Positions 8,282 to 20,600 of a DNA stretch of 64,000 nucleotides are shown piece by piece. The position numbers and the translations under genes were made by a program. Each line of letters opens with the position of its first letter. The first letter of the stretch is position 1. The DNA comes from an uncultured Alphaproteobacteria bacterium (GTDB lineage Bacteria > Pseudomonadota > Alphaproteobacteria > HIMB59 > GCA-002718135). The DNA lies in contig CACEMR010000004.1 in NCBI GenBank assembly GCA_902560725.1, positions 1 through 64,000 of the forward strand, written 5' to 3'. The notes below the pieces were generated by a model. It did no database searches. It was given only the letters and a program-made list of their open reading frames with translations, and was not told where the DNA came from.

Positions 8282-9310
8282 ATGCTTAAAAATTATACAT
8301 CAGAAGATATCAAAAATGACAAAAAAATTCATAAGAATTTTTTGAATGCTAATTTTCAAGAATTAAATTTAAATTGTAATATTTATAAGGGTAATTTTTA
8401 TTTAGATTCATTTAATTACTTCACTGTAAGTGATGAATATAAAACATTTGATTCTTTGTTTTCGAGAGATATTCATCAAAGCAAAGAGCACTTTTATACA
8501 AAAGATTTTTTTGATAATTTTAAAAAAAATATCAAGCAATTTAAAGAGTATAACAATACTTTTATACTTGGTTCAAATGCGGCAGATAATTATTATTCAA
8601 ATTTATTACAATTTTTGCCAAGAATTTTTTTTATCAAAAATAAAAAAATACAAATTGCAATTCATAGAAATTCATCAACAAAATTTAGGGAGTTTATAAA
8701 GTTTATACTTGATAAAAAAAATATTGAATTTTCGTATGTCTATTTAGATGATGGTTTTTATAAATTTATAAATTGTGAAATTCCCCAATTTTTTAATTTA
8801 AAAAAATCAATTAGAGTTCTTAAAAGTTTACTATTGCCAAGTGATAGTGCTAATGAAGATAAAAAAATATATCTTACTAGAGAGGATTCTTCTTATAGAA
8901 AAATTATAAATGAATCTGATATTATTCCCATATTAAGAGCCAAGGGTTACAAAGTTATAAACCCACAACTTTATAGTATACAAGAGCAAATAAGGATATT
9001 TTCAAAAGCGGATAAGATTATAGGTCCTCACGGTTCAAATCTTTCAAATATAATATTTTCTAAACCTGGAACAGAAATATATGAAATAGGACCAGAATTT
9101 AAAAGTGATTATGAAAAGGTTTTTGAAAATAGGTATAAAGATTTAGCTATAATTAATAATTTAAAATATTTTCGATTTTTAAGTGATACTGTTCCAGTAG
9201 AAAATCATTCTAATTTAGCTACAAAGTATATAAATAAAAAAATACTTAATAATAGCAATTATTATAAAAATTTAATTGTGAAAGTTAAGGATATAAATAA
9301 TATTGAATAA
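8282..9310 (+). CDS. Glycosyltransferase family 61 (DUF563)-like protein
   Basis: IYLTREDSSYRKI...IFSKADKIIGPHGSNLSNIIFSKPGTEIYEIGP motif. Confidence 0.8.
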   Translation: MLKNYTSEDIKNDKKIHKNFLNANFQELNLNCNIYKGNFYLDSFNYFTVSDEYKTFDSLFSRDIHQSKEHFYTKDFFDNFKKNIKQFKEYNNTFILGSNAADNYYSNLLQFLPRIFFIKNKKIQIAIHRNSSTKFREFIKFILDKKNIEFSYVYLDDGFYKFINCEIPQFFNLKKSIRVLKSLLLPSDSANEDKKIYLTREDSSYRKIINESDIIPILRAKGYKVINPQLYSIQEQIRIFSKADKIIGPHGSNLSNIIFSKPGTEIYEIGPEFKSDYEKVFENRYKDLAIINNLKYFRFLSDTVPVENHSNLATKYINKKILNNSNYYKNLIVKVKDINNIE

Positions 9311-10315
9311 TCAACAGTTATTTAAAAAATATGGAAATATAGATACAAAATTAGAATTAAGTTTGTTGCATATCTTTGAGTTTTTAACATCAAAATAATT
9401 TACCAGATATTTACTTATTAAACTTTCAGAAACATTCATTTTTAAAATTTTATAGTCAATAAAATTCTTATCTTTTATAATTCTATCAATTAAAAGATCT
9501 ATATCCAAAATATCATCTATCAAAAATTTTTCTTTAGCTTGAGTTGCAGAATATATTAAAGCTCCAATTTCATTTTTTAAAATATTAATTTCAATTTTTC
9601 TAGCATTTGAAACTTTAATTAAGAAATCATCATAAATTTCCATAACTATTTCATTTAAATGATTTAATTCTTCATCTTTAGGCTTTCTAAATGGATTATA
9701 AAGATCTTTTGAAGTACCAGCATTTTGATCATAAACTTTTATTCCATTTTTAGTTTCAATTTTTTGACCAATTATGCCTCTAGATACTGATATTGGTTTA
9801 TCAAAATAATACCAACTTGGACCACTTACTCCTATACTGCCAATTATTGATCCATAATTTGCATATATTTTGTCACCACTAGTAGCAACCCAATAACCTC
9901 CTGAGGCTAAAATTTCATTACTATAAAAATAAATTTCAATTTTATTTTCTTTTTTAAAATCATTAATAATTTTTTCTAAAGATGCAGTTGCGGTTACAGT
10001 TCCTCCAGGGGAATTTATTTTAATTATCAAAATATTTGGTTTAATTTTTTTTAAGTTTGATAAATAATTTTCAACTCGATTGGGAGTGATAAATTCAAAT
10101 AAATCCCCTACTAAAGATTGGTTAAAATTATTTATAATTGGTCCGTTTAGATCTAAAATTGCTATAATATTATTAGATTCTTTATCTCCCTCTACAAAAT
10201 CAAAATTTTCTTTTTCTTCGGGAAATATATAAAATAATAAATTTAGAAGTATTATGAAAACTGTAATGCCAATCAAAAATCCTAATGTTCTTAAAAATAC
10301 ATTGAAAAATGGCAT
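9311..10315 (-). CDS. S49 family signal peptide peptidase (SppA-like)
   Basis: N-terminal TM; KINSPGGTVTAT and NEILASGGYWVATSGDKIYANYGSIIGSIGV motifs. Confidence 0.9.
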   Translation of the reverse strand: MPFFNVFLRTLGFLIGITVFIILLNLLFYIFPEEKENFDFVEGDKESNNIIAILDLNGPIINNFNQSLVGDLFEFITPNRVENYLSNLKKIKPNILIIKINSPGGTVTATASLEKIINDFKKENKIEIYFYSNEILASGGYWVATSGDKIYANYGSIIGSIGVSGPSWYYFDKPISVSRGIIGQKIETKNGIKVYDQNAGTSKDLYNPFRKPKDEELNHLNEIVMEIYDDFLIKVSNARKIEINILKNEIGALIYSATQAKEKFLIDDILDIDLLIDRIIKDKNFIDYKILKMNVSESLISKYLVNYFDVKNSKICNKLNSNFVSIFPYFLNNC

Positions 10316-10397
10316 AATTCTCTAGATATTACATATTTTATAATATTTAAAAATTATTTATTTCACTCTTGAATCAATTTTATTAATGCTTAAATGA

Positions 10398-10424
10398 TTA
10401 GCACTCTTATAGTTAGAGTGCTAA
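10398..10424 (+). promoter_or_regulatory. CIRCE element (HrcA operator) upstream of groES
   Basis: TTAGCACTC-N9-GAGTGCTAA inverted repeat. Confidence 0.95.
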
Positions 10425-10466
10425 ATAAAAAATGTTATATATCAATAACTTAATAAATGAGGAAAT

Positions 10467-10769
10467 ATGAAATTTAGACCACTACATGATAGAGTCTTAG
10501 TAAGAAGAGTAGATTCTGATACAAAAACAGCCGGTGGAATAATTATCCCAGATACAGCTCAAGAAAAACCTATGGAAGGTGAAGTATTAGAAGTTGGCTC
10601 AGGAGCTAGAGATGAAACAGGTAAGCTTGTTCCATTAGACGTTAAAAAGGGTGATAAAATCCTTTTTGGCAAATGGTCAGGTACTGAAGTTAAAATGAAC
10701 GGTGAAGATTATCTTATTATGAAAGAGTCTGACATAATGGGAATCATTACTTCAGGTAAAAAGAAATAA
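10467..10769 (+). CDS. groES: Co-chaperonin GroES
   Basis: [35 protein letters not shown]; full-length family match. Confidence 0.98.
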   Translation: MKFRPLHDRVLVRRVDSDTKTAGGIIIPDTAQEKPMEGEVLEVGSGARDETGKLVPLDVKKGDKILFGKWSGTEVKMNGEDYLIMKESDIMGIITSGKKK

Positions 10770-10772
10770 TAA

Positions 10773-12461
<1,689 letters not shown>

Positions 12462-12480
12462 CCTAGTTTAAAAAATAATA

Positions 12481-12510
12481 AAAAGGGTAATGGAAATTGC
12501 CCTTTTTTTT
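12481..12510 (+). terminator. Rho-independent terminator after groEL
   Basis: AAAAGGGTAAT-GGAA-ATTGCCCTTTT stem (one G-U) followed by T run. Confidence 0.85.
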
Positions 12511-12521
12511 TATTCAAATAT

Positions 12522-13058
12522 TTAAATTAAATTATCAATTTTTCTTTTTATTTTATAACTGTCGGGTTTAGTTACTGATGACCATGAATCCACTAATTCT
12601 CCATTTCTATTGAAAAGATACTTAAAAAAATTCCATTTAGGCGATTTTTTATATTGATTATCTATCCAGTGATAAATTGGATGAGCATTATTACCTTTAA
12701 CATTCATGGGAGATGAAGTCACAAAACCTACTCCATAATTTACTAAGCATATTTTTTTTATATCTTCTGTATCTTGATACTCTTGGGCAAAAGAATTACT
12801 TGTGGTAGCAATAATAGTTAAATCTGTATCCTTATATTCTAAGAATAAATTTTGAAGATTTTCATACTGAGGTGTAAATCCACATCTTGATGCTGTATTG
12901 ACAACTAAAATCGGTTTACCGGTAAATTTTTTGAGATTAACTTGATTTCCATCAATATCAATGAAAGAAAAATCATAAAGACTTGGGTTTTCATTAGCTA
13001 ATGGCGATTTGAATATTGAAAACATAATTAAAAAAACAAGTAAAATATTAATTTTCAT
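12522..13058 (-). CDS. Glutathione peroxidase family protein
   Basis: NTASRCGFTPQYENLQNLF and KWNFFKYLFNRNGE motifs. Confidence 0.9.
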   Translation of the reverse strand: MKINILLVFLIMFSIFKSPLANENPSLYDFSFIDIDGNQVNLKKFTGKPILVVNTASRCGFTPQYENLQNLFLEYKDTDLTIIATTSNSFAQEYQDTEDIKKICLVNYGVGFVTSSPMNVKGNNAHPIYHWIDNQYKKSPKWNFFKYLFNRNGELVDSWSSVTKPDSYKIKRKIDNLI

Positions 13059-13078
13059 GTTAGTGTAATTTAAATATA

Positions 13079-14215
13079 TTGGTTATGGAATCATTCAATA
13101 GCTTTAACAATCTTTTTTTTGATGTCTGGAATAATGGCGTTTTTGGCATAAATGCTTCTGATATTATTGTAAGTTTAATTATATTTCTGCTTTTTTATTT
13201 ACTTAGAAGGTTAATTGCACGATTTATATTAAATCGCTTATCTAAAATAGTTTTAAGTACTACTACTAAAATAGATGATGCAGTTATTGAAGTACTCGAT
13301 GGTCCGCTAAAATTTTTCCCTGTTGTTATTGGTTTCTTTATAGCATCAACTTATTTAGATTTATCCGATCAAAATCAAATTTTTTTTGACTTAATAAATA
13401 GATCCTTAATTACAATATTTATCTTTTGGTTATTACACCAATTAATTATTCCTTTTTCATTTGTAATAAAAAATTTTGAGTCAAAAATTTCTAAACCGTT
13501 AGTTGACTGGACTCTTAAAGGACTAAAGATTTTAGTCATTGTGCTTGGCATAGTTGCAATTCTTGAATTATGGGGAATTAGAGTTGGACCTGTAATAGCA
13601 GGTTTAGGTTTGTTTGGAGTAGCTGTTGCATTAGGTGCTCAAGATTTATTTAAAAATTTAATAAGTGGAATTATGATACTAATGGAAAAAAGATTTACTG
13701 TGGGAGATGTTATTCTAGTTTCTGGAGAAGTCGAAGGAGTTGTCGAGCAAATTGGTTTTAGGTCTACACTTGTAAGACGATTTGACTCAACTCCAGTAAT
13801 GGTTCCAAATTATAAATTTGCTGAACAATCAGTTACGAATTATACCCGAAGACATCATAGACGAATTAGATGGTTGATAGGTTTAGAATATAGAACAACT
13901 ATTGATCAATTAAGAAATATAAGAAATGAAATTAATACATTAATTGAAAATGAAAATGATTTTGCAAAAAATGAAAATGCAAGTTTTTACGTTAGAATTG
14001 ATAGTTTTTCGGATAGTTCAATAGATATGTTAGTTCAGGTATTTACTGTTACAAATGATTGGGGTGAATTTTTAAAAACTAAAGAAAATCTCGCGGTAAA
14101 AATTATTGAAATTGTTGAAAATAATAATGCTGGTTTTGCATTCCCAAGTCAATCACTATACTTAGAGAAATTTTCTGATGATAAACCTGAGATTTTTAAT
14201 CCTAAATCAAAATAA
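13079..14215 (+). CDS. MscS-family mechanosensitive channel
   Basis: VIAGLGLFGVAVALGAQDLFKNLISGIMILMEKRFTVGDVI motif; TM N-terminus; ATG at 13085 is an alternative start. Confidence 0.9.
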   Translation: MVMESFNSFNNLFFDVWNNGVFGINASDIIVSLIIFLLFYLLRRLIARFILNRLSKIVLSTTTKIDDAVIEVLDGPLKFFPVVIGFFIASTYLDLSDQNQIFFDLINRSLITIFIFWLLHQLIIPFSFVIKNFESKISKPLVDWTLKGLKILVIVLGIVAILELWGIRVGPVIAGLGLFGVAVALGAQDLFKNLISGIMILMEKRFTVGDVILVSGEVEGVVEQIGFRSTLVRRFDSTPVMVPNYKFAEQSVTNYTRRHHRRIRWLIGLEYRTTIDQLRNIRNEINTLIENENDFAKNENASFYVRIDSFSDSSIDMLVQVFTVTNDWGEFLKTKENLAVKIIEIVENNNAGFAFPSQSLYLEKFSDDKPEIFNPKSK

Positions 14216-14221
14216 TAAAAT

Positions 14222-15226
14222 ATGAACGAAAATAACAGAGTAATATCAGGATCTCTTTTTATTCTAGCTAGTATTGCAGTTGCATTTATTCTTAACTTTA
14301 CTCAACCAATAATGGTACCTTTTGTCCTTGCTTTATTATTAAGAATTTTAATAGACCCTATTATTGACTTTCAAACAATCAATTTACGTATTCATAGGTT
14401 TATAGCAGTATTTGTTAGTATTTGTTTAATTGTTCTTTTATTCTCAATAATAGTTCCTTTTATTGTTTCATCCGTAGCAACTTTTCTAGATTCTGCTGAT
14501 GATTATAATCAAAAAGTAATTATTTTAATTGAAGCAGTATTAATCAAACTTCAAGAATTTGATGTAAACATTGACAGAATAACCATTAGAAATAGTATTT
14601 TAGAATTACCAATTACAAATTGGGCAACTGCTATTTTAAGTAATAGTGCAAATTTCATATCAAAATTTTTACTTGTAGTAATAATCACTCTTTTTTTATT
14701 ATTAGGTACTCCCCCAAAAAATACTTCGCAAGAATGGAATGACATAATAAGATTAGTAAAAAAATATATTTTTACCAAATTTTTAACCTCTGCTTTCACA
14801 GGTTTCAGTGCGGGAATAATTTATTGGTTGCTTGGTCTTGAATTAGCATTCATATTTGGAACACTCACTTTTATTTTGAACTTTATTCCAGTTATTGGTT
14901 CAGTAATAGCAGTTTTATTACCACTACCAATCGCTTTTTTACAATATAATGATCCAACACTAGTTATTCTTATTATTGTTTTACCTACAATCATTCATCA
15001 AATAGTAGGTAATTTTATAGAACCAAAAATATTTGGTGAAAGTTTTGGACTTCATCCAATAACAATTATTTTATCTTTAATCTTTTGGGGAATGATATGG
15101 GGTTTTATAGGTGTTTTACTTGCAGCTCCTTTAACAGCAATTATAAGAATCACATTTGAAAGATTTGAAACCACAAAGCAAATCGCAAGATTATTAGAAG
15201 GTAAAATACATTTAAAAGAAACCTAG
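14222..15226 (+). CDS. AI-2E family transporter (UPF0118/PerM)
   Basis: Multiple TM; GVLLAAPLTAIIRITFERF C-terminal motif. Confidence 0.85.
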   Translation: MNENNRVISGSLFILASIAVAFILNFTQPIMVPFVLALLLRILIDPIIDFQTINLRIHRFIAVFVSICLIVLLFSIIVPFIVSSVATFLDSADDYNQKVIILIEAVLIKLQEFDVNIDRITIRNSILELPITNWATAILSNSANFISKFLLVVIITLFLLLGTPPKNTSQEWNDIIRLVKKYIFTKFLTSAFTGFSAGIIYWLLGLELAFIFGTLTFILNFIPVIGSVIAVLLPLPIAFLQYNDPTLVILIIVLPTIIHQIVGNFIEPKIFGESFGLHPITIILSLIFWGMIWGFIGVLLAAPLTAIIRITFERFETTKQIARLLEGKIHLKET

Positions 15227-15708
15227 CCTATTATTTTTTTACAAATATCATAGCTAAATCCAGCTCTAGCCATCTTTGCTAGTTTTTTTTCATAACTAAG
15301 ATTTGATTCTAATAATCTTTTTTTCTTCGCAAACAACTTTGCTGAAGTTAATTGCCAATCATTATTTATTTCTTGAAATTTTTTCAAATTATTTTGAATT
15401 TCAATTTTATTAATTCCTTTTTTGATTAAATAATTAGAAATATAATTTTTCGATTTTCCAGCTCTTGATAATGATGAAATTTTTGAATTAGTATATTTTT
15501 TATCATCAATAAGTTGGCTTTTTTCTAATTTTAAAACAATAGTATCTAAATTATTAATTAATTTACTTTTTTCATACCCTTTTATATTTAATCTAAATAT
15601 TTTTCTTTTCAGGACATTGGATAAATTATTTTTTGAAGAGTCATACTTGCTTAGATAATCAACCGCATATTTTAAAAGTTTTTTTTCGTCCACTAAATCA
15701 ATATACAA
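15223..15708 (-). CDS. recX: RecX-family regulatory protein
   Basis: Size and helical repeats with SRAGKSKNYISNYLIKKGI and MARAGFSYDICKKIIG. Confidence 0.75.
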   Translation of the reverse strand: MYIDLVDEKKLLKYAVDYLSKYDSSKNNLSNVLKRKIFRLNIKGYEKSKLINNLDTIVLKLEKSQLIDDKKYTNSKISSLSRAGKSKNYISNYLIKKGINKIEIQNNLKKFQEINNDWQLTSAKLFAKKKRLLESNLSYEKKLAKMARAGFSYDICKKIIG

Positions 15709-15741
15709 ATAAAATATATATATTAAAAGAAAAGAAATAAT

Positions 15742-16512
15742 ATGAATTCATATAATTATCTTTGTTTTATAACTTTAGTGAAAAAAGAAATTTTTAGATT
15801 TCTAAAGGTAGGAATTCAAACAGTTATAGGCCCTGCAATTAGCTCTTTATTGTTTCTGGCAGTATTTAGTTTGGCTTTAGGCAGATCTATAGAATCAATA
15901 AATGGTATTGATCTCCCATATTTTATTGCTCCAGGTTTAATAATGATGACAATGTTACAAAATTCATTTGCAAACTCAGCATCAAGTATTGGTCAGGCAA
16001 AATTTCAAGGAAACATTGTTGATATTTTAATGGCGCCACTTAATAATCTAGAACTAGCCTTGGGATATATAATTGGGTCAGTATGTAGAGGTATTATTTG
16101 TGGTATAGTTACAGCACTTGGAGTTCTGATTTTTGTTCCTCTTCAAATTTATTCTTTTACAGCACTTATTTTTTTTACCCTGATGGGCTGTATTATGATG
16201 GGATCTTTGGGAACTATAGTAGGAATTTGGGCGGATAAATGGGACCAACAACAAGGAATTACAAACTTTATAGTTTTACCCCTTACTTTTTTGTCTGGTA
16301 CTTTTTATTCAATTGCAAGACTTCCAGATTTTTGGCAAAAAGTTTCCTCACTTAATCCTTTTTTTTATAATATTGACGGGTTTAGATATGCATTTACAGG
16401 TGTTTCAGACAGCTCGTTATTACTAGGAATGATATTCTTAATAATTATTAATATAATATTAATTTTATTCTGTTATTTAATGTTTCGTAAAGGGTATAAG
16501 ATAAAATTTTAA
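15742..16512 (+). CDS. ABC-2 type transporter permease
   Basis: KVGIQTVIGPAISSLLFLAVFSLALG...LSGTFYSIARLPDFWQKVSSLNPFFYNIDGFRYAFTG. Confidence 0.9.
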   Translation: MNSYNYLCFITLVKKEIFRFLKVGIQTVIGPAISSLLFLAVFSLALGRSIESINGIDLPYFIAPGLIMMTMLQNSFANSASSIGQAKFQGNIVDILMAPLNNLELALGYIIGSVCRGIICGIVTALGVLIFVPLQIYSFTALIFFTLMGCIMMGSLGTIVGIWADKWDQQQGITNFIVLPLTFLSGTFYSIARLPDFWQKVSSLNPFFYNIDGFRYAFTGVSDSSLLLGMIFLIIINIILILFCYLMFRKGYKIKF

Positions 16513-16514
16513 TA

Positions 16515-17693
16515 ATGAATAAAAAAAACAAATCATTTGTAATGCCAACATATGGCACAAAGAAACTCAAATTTTTAAAAGGAAAAGGTTGTTATTTATA
16601 TAACAATAATAATGAAAAATATTTAGATTTTGCAAGTGGAATTGCTGTAAACTCGCTAGGTCACTGTCATCCTAAATTAGTAAGTGCCCTTTATAAACAA
16701 TCAAAACAACTCTGGCATGTTTCAAATTTATATATAATTGAAAAACAAGAACAATTTGCAAAATTATTATGTAAAAGCTCTTTTGCAGATAAGGTATTTT
16801 TTACAAATTCTGGAACAGAATCAATTGAATGTGGAATAAAAATAATTAGAGGATATCATTCTTACCATAACACAGGTAGAACAAATATAATTACATTTGA
16901 TGGCTCATTTCATGGAAGAACTTTTGGAGCATTATCTGCTCAAAAAAATAAAAAATACTCAAAAGGTTTTGGACCACTGCTTTCAGGTTTTAAAAAAGTA
17001 GAATTTAATAATATAAAGAAATTAAAGGCTGTTATTGACAATAAAACTGCTGGAATATTAATTGAACCAGTTCAAGGCGAAGGTGGAATAAGACCTGCAG
17101 ATTTAAAGTTTTTACAGTTTATAAAAAAAATATGTGATGAAAATGATATTTTGCTTTTTTTAGATGAAGTTCAGTGTGGTTTTGGTAGATCAGGTAAATT
17201 GTTTTCACATGAATGGGCTAAAATAAAACCAGATATAATGGCCGTGGCAAAAGGTATTGGATCAGGCTTTCCTTTAGGTGCATGTTTATCTACAAGTAAG
17301 GCATGTGTATCAATGACGAAAGGGAGTCATGGCTCAACCTATGGTGGTAACCCCCTTGCAATGAGTGTTGGATTAGAAGTATTAAAAATAGTTTCAAATA
17401 AAAATTTTCTTAATAGAGTTGATAAAGCATCAAGATATTTCTGGGGCAAATTAAAAGAACTGGAAAATAAATTTGATATAATTAAAGAGGTAAGAGGTGC
17501 TGGATTATTGTTAGGTATCAAAACCTATTGCGATAATTTAGAATTTTCTGAAAAGCTAAAAAAATATAGATTATTGAATGTTCCCGCAGCGGATAATACC
17601 ATCAGATTAGCACCACCATTAATAGTTTCTTACAAAGAGATTGATGAATCAATAGCTATAATTAAAAAGGTTTTAAAACAATATAATGAATAA
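16515..17693 (+). CDS. argD: Acetylornithine aminotransferase
   Basis: Class III aminotransferase motifs; immediately upstream of argF. Confidence 0.93.
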   Translation: MNKKNKSFVMPTYGTKKLKFLKGKGCYLYNNNNEKYLDFASGIAVNSLGHCHPKLVSALYKQSKQLWHVSNLYIIEKQEQFAKLLCKSSFADKVFFTNSGTESIECGIKIIRGYHSYHNTGRTNIITFDGSFHGRTFGALSAQKNKKYSKGFGPLLSGFKKVEFNNIKKLKAVIDNKTAGILIEPVQGEGGIRPADLKFLQFIKKICDENDILLFLDEVQCGFGRSGKLFSHEWAKIKPDIMAVAKGIGSGFPLGACLSTSKACVSMTKGSHGSTYGGNPLAMSVGLEVLKIVSNKNFLNRVDKASRYFWGKLKELENKFDIIKEVRGAGLLLGIKTYCDNLEFSEKLKKYRLLNVPAADNTIRLAPPLIVSYKEIDESIAIIKKVLKQYNE

Positions 17694-18585
17694 AAATTTT
17701 ATTGATATAAACAATTTCAACAAAAAGCAAATTGATGAAATAATTTCAATTGCAAAAAAAATTAAAAAAAATCCAAATAAATTCTCGACCATTTTTAAAA
17801 ATAAAACTTTAGGATTAATTTTTGAAAAGCAATCTTTAAGAACCAGATTAAGTTTTAATGTTGGAATGCAAAAATTAGGTGGTAATGTTGTTGAGCTTAA
17901 TAGTAAAGATATTGGATTTGATAATAAAAGAGAAGCACCTAAAGATGTTTTAAATGTATTAGCCCAATTCATTGATTGCCTTATGATTAGAAATAATAAC
18001 CACAAACAACTATTAGATTTAGCAAAATTAAATGTAATCCCAATAATTAATGGACTCAGTGAATATAGTCATCCATGTCAGATCCTTGGAGACTTTTTAA
18101 CAATTCAAGAAAAATTAAATGATATAAAGAATATACAACTTACTTGGATTGGTGATTTTAATAATGTTTTAATTTCTCTTTTACATCTTCAAAATATTTA
18201 TTTATTTAAATTAAATGTTGTAATTCCAGAAAAAATTATAAAACTAAACCAAAAAGAATTAAAAAAATATAATAATAAAAAATTAAAATTACTATCTGAT
18301 CCAATTATTGGTTCAAAAAAATCAAAATGTATAATGACAGACGTATGGATATCAATGGGGGATAAAAACAAAAATAAAGTTAAATATTTTAAAAACTTCA
18401 CTGTTGATAAAAAAATAATTAACAGCGCATCAAAAGATGTAATTTTTATGCATTGTCTTCCAGCTAAAAGAGGGCAAGAAGTAACATCAGAAGTTTTAGA
18501 TGGAAAAAAATCTGTTGTTTTGCATCAAGCAAAAAACAGAATGTTTATACAGCAAGCAATTTTAATTTATGTTCTTAAAAAGTAA
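17686..18585 (+). CDS. argF: Ornithine carbamoyltransferase
   Basis: KQSLRTRLSFNVGM, HPCQILGDFLT, MHCLPAKRGQEV. Confidence 0.95.
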   Translation: MNKNFIDINNFNKKQIDEIISIAKKIKKNPNKFSTIFKNKTLGLIFEKQSLRTRLSFNVGMQKLGGNVVELNSKDIGFDNKREAPKDVLNVLAQFIDCLMIRNNNHKQLLDLAKLNVIPIINGLSEYSHPCQILGDFLTIQEKLNDIKNIQLTWIGDFNNVLISLLHLQNIYLFKLNVVIPEKIIKLNQKELKKYNNKKLKLLSDPIIGSKKSKCIMTDVWISMGDKNKNKVKYFKNFTVDKKIINSASKDVIFMHCLPAKRGQEVTSEVLDGKKSVVLHQAKNRMFIQQAILIYVLKK

Positions 18586-19138
18586 AATAATTATAATTTT
18601 TTTATTCATTCTATCTTGCCAGCCTATAGAATTAATAGAGCCAGTAAAAATTGAAAATAGTAATTTAGAAAAAATCTCAATTAATGCTAAAGAAATCTCA
18701 ATAAATATAATTTATAATCCTATTTTTTCTGATGAAAATATTGAAGATCAGCTTCAAAATTCACCATTAGAATTAATTAAAAACTGGAATAATGAAAATA
18801 TTGATCATTTTGGTAACGAAAATAAATTAATAATTAATATTATAGATGCTTCTATTTTTAAAAAAGAAATAGATAATATTAATGCAAAAAAATACGAAGA
18901 AAAAACAATTTTTCAATATGAAATATTTTATTTAGTCGAATATGAACTTTACGATGACAGTGATTTTTTAATAGCTAATACTTTAGTTGAAAGTAAAAGA
19001 TCGACAACATCACAAAAATATATTTCTATAAATGAATCTGAATTGATCATAAATGAATTACTTTTAAATGCACTAAAAGATTTTACGAAAGAAACAAAGT
19101 TATTGTTATCAATGTATATGAGTGAATATATACAATGA
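18569..19138 (+). CDS. Predicted lipoprotein of unknown function
   Basis: FLFILSCQ lipobox-like N-terminus; overlaps argF end by 17 nt. Confidence 0.6.
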   Translation: MFLKSKIIIIFLFILSCQPIELIEPVKIENSNLEKISINAKEISINIIYNPIFSDENIEDQLQNSPLELIKNWNNENIDHFGNENKLIINIIDASIFKKEIDNINAKKYEEKTIFQYEIFYLVEYELYDDSDFLIANTLVESKRSTTSQKYISINESELIINELLLNALKDFTKETKLLLSMYMSEYIQ

Positions 19139-20587
19139 TTAATTTTTCCAAAAATTTAGTGATAACAATACTAATACTGTAAAAATTTCCAATCTTCCAA
19201 CAATCATAGTTAATGCCAATATCCATTTAACTTCATTATTTAGAGAAAAATAACTACCCGTTGGACCAATAACATTCCCTAATCCAGGACCAACATTAGA
19301 AATTGCTGAAGCGGCAGCAGATAATGCGGTAAGAAAATCAATATTAAAAAAACTTATAGAAATTGCAGATATTATGAATAAAAAAATATACATAAAGAAA
19401 AAACCAATAACTGAATTGTAAGTATTTTCATTAATAGCCTTACCATTAAAACGCATTACTAAAACTGCATGAGGTTTGGTTAATTTTCTTATTTGAGTTA
19501 TTGCGCCTCTAAAAAGAATTTGTAGTCTAAATATTTTGATCCCTCCTGTAGTTGATCCAGCACATCCGCCAATAAACATGATTATTAACATAATTACGTT
19601 ACCAAAACTTCCCCAATTTGAGAAATTGTTACTTGTATAACCTGTTCCAGTCAAGATAGATGTAATATTAAAACTTGCATTTCGTAAAGATAAGTTCAGG
19701 TCTTGAGATAAATTTGTATTAAGCCAAATTGAAGTAAATAAAATAACTACAAATAAAATAATAAAAAATAATTTTATTTGATCATCTTTTAAAAAAGATT
19801 TTTTTTGATTATGAAATAACTGTAAGTATAAAACAAATGGAAGACTTCCTATAATCATAAAAATTATACTTATAATCTCAATCCTAAAAGAATTAAAAAA
19901 TCCTAGAGATTGGTCATGACTCGAAAATCCTCCAGTTGAAATAGTTGTCATAGCATGAATGACTGAGTCAAATCCTGACATACCACTTATAAAATAGAGT
20001 ATTCCGCAGATTATAGATAAAGAAATATATAGAAGAAATAATTCTAAAACAAATTTATTAACTTTGGGAATAGTTTTCTCATATGGATCATCATGTTCCA
20101 TATGCAATAGTTGCATTCCTCCAATTTGAAGTGTTGGCAATATTGCCATTGCTAGTACTATTATACCTATTCCACCAAACCATTGCAGTAAAGATCTCCA
20201 AATTAAAATCCCTTCTGATAGATCTTCTAAATTATTTATTACAGTTGCACCAGTAGTGGTAATACCACTTACTGATTCAAAAAATGCATCCGTGTATGAC
20301 AATGAAGCTGATGAGTAAATAAAGGGAATTGCTCCAAAAAGAGATATTAGTATCCAAGATGAAATAGTTAATACAAAAGCTTGTCTTATACCTAGTTTTA
20401 TATTTTTTTTTCTAAATGAAATAAATAAAATCATTCCAATAAAAAAAGTTATCAAACTAGAATATAGGAACTGTTCCCAATCTTGATTATTATAATAAAG
20501 ATCATAAAACATTGGAATGATCATTGCAGTAGCTTCAATACATAATAGAAACCCAATGATATTTAATATTGACCTAAAGTCTCTCAT
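19139..20587 (-). CDS. trkH: Trk potassium uptake protein TrkH
   Basis: SVSGITTTGATV, TTISTGGFSSHD, GTGYTSNNFS, GGCAGSTTGGIKIFR selectivity-loop motifs. Confidence 0.95.
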   Translation of the reverse strand: MRDFRSILNIIGFLLCIEATAMIIPMFYDLYYNNQDWEQFLYSSLITFFIGMILFISFRKKNIKLGIRQAFVLTISSWILISLFGAIPFIYSSASLSYTDAFFESVSGITTTGATVINNLEDLSEGILIWRSLLQWFGGIGIIVLAMAILPTLQIGGMQLLHMEHDDPYEKTIPKVNKFVLELFLLYISLSIICGILYFISGMSGFDSVIHAMTTISTGGFSSHDQSLGFFNSFRIEIISIIFMIIGSLPFVLYLQLFHNQKKSFLKDDQIKLFFIILFVVILFTSIWLNTNLSQDLNLSLRNASFNITSILTGTGYTSNNFSNWGSFGNVIMLIIMFIGGCAGSTTGGIKIFRLQILFRGAITQIRKLTKPHAVLVMRFNGKAINENTYNSVIGFFFMYIFLFIISAISISFFNIDFLTALSAAASAISNVGPGLGNVIGPTGSYFSLNNEVKWILALTMIVGRLEIFTVLVLLSLNFWKN

Positions 20588-20600
20588 AATTTTAATGATT

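Noticed and set aside
15742-16512. Orphan ABC permease as part of a novel exporter
   Set aside because: The lack of an adjacent ATPase is common for ABC-2 permeases in compact genomes; not informative alone
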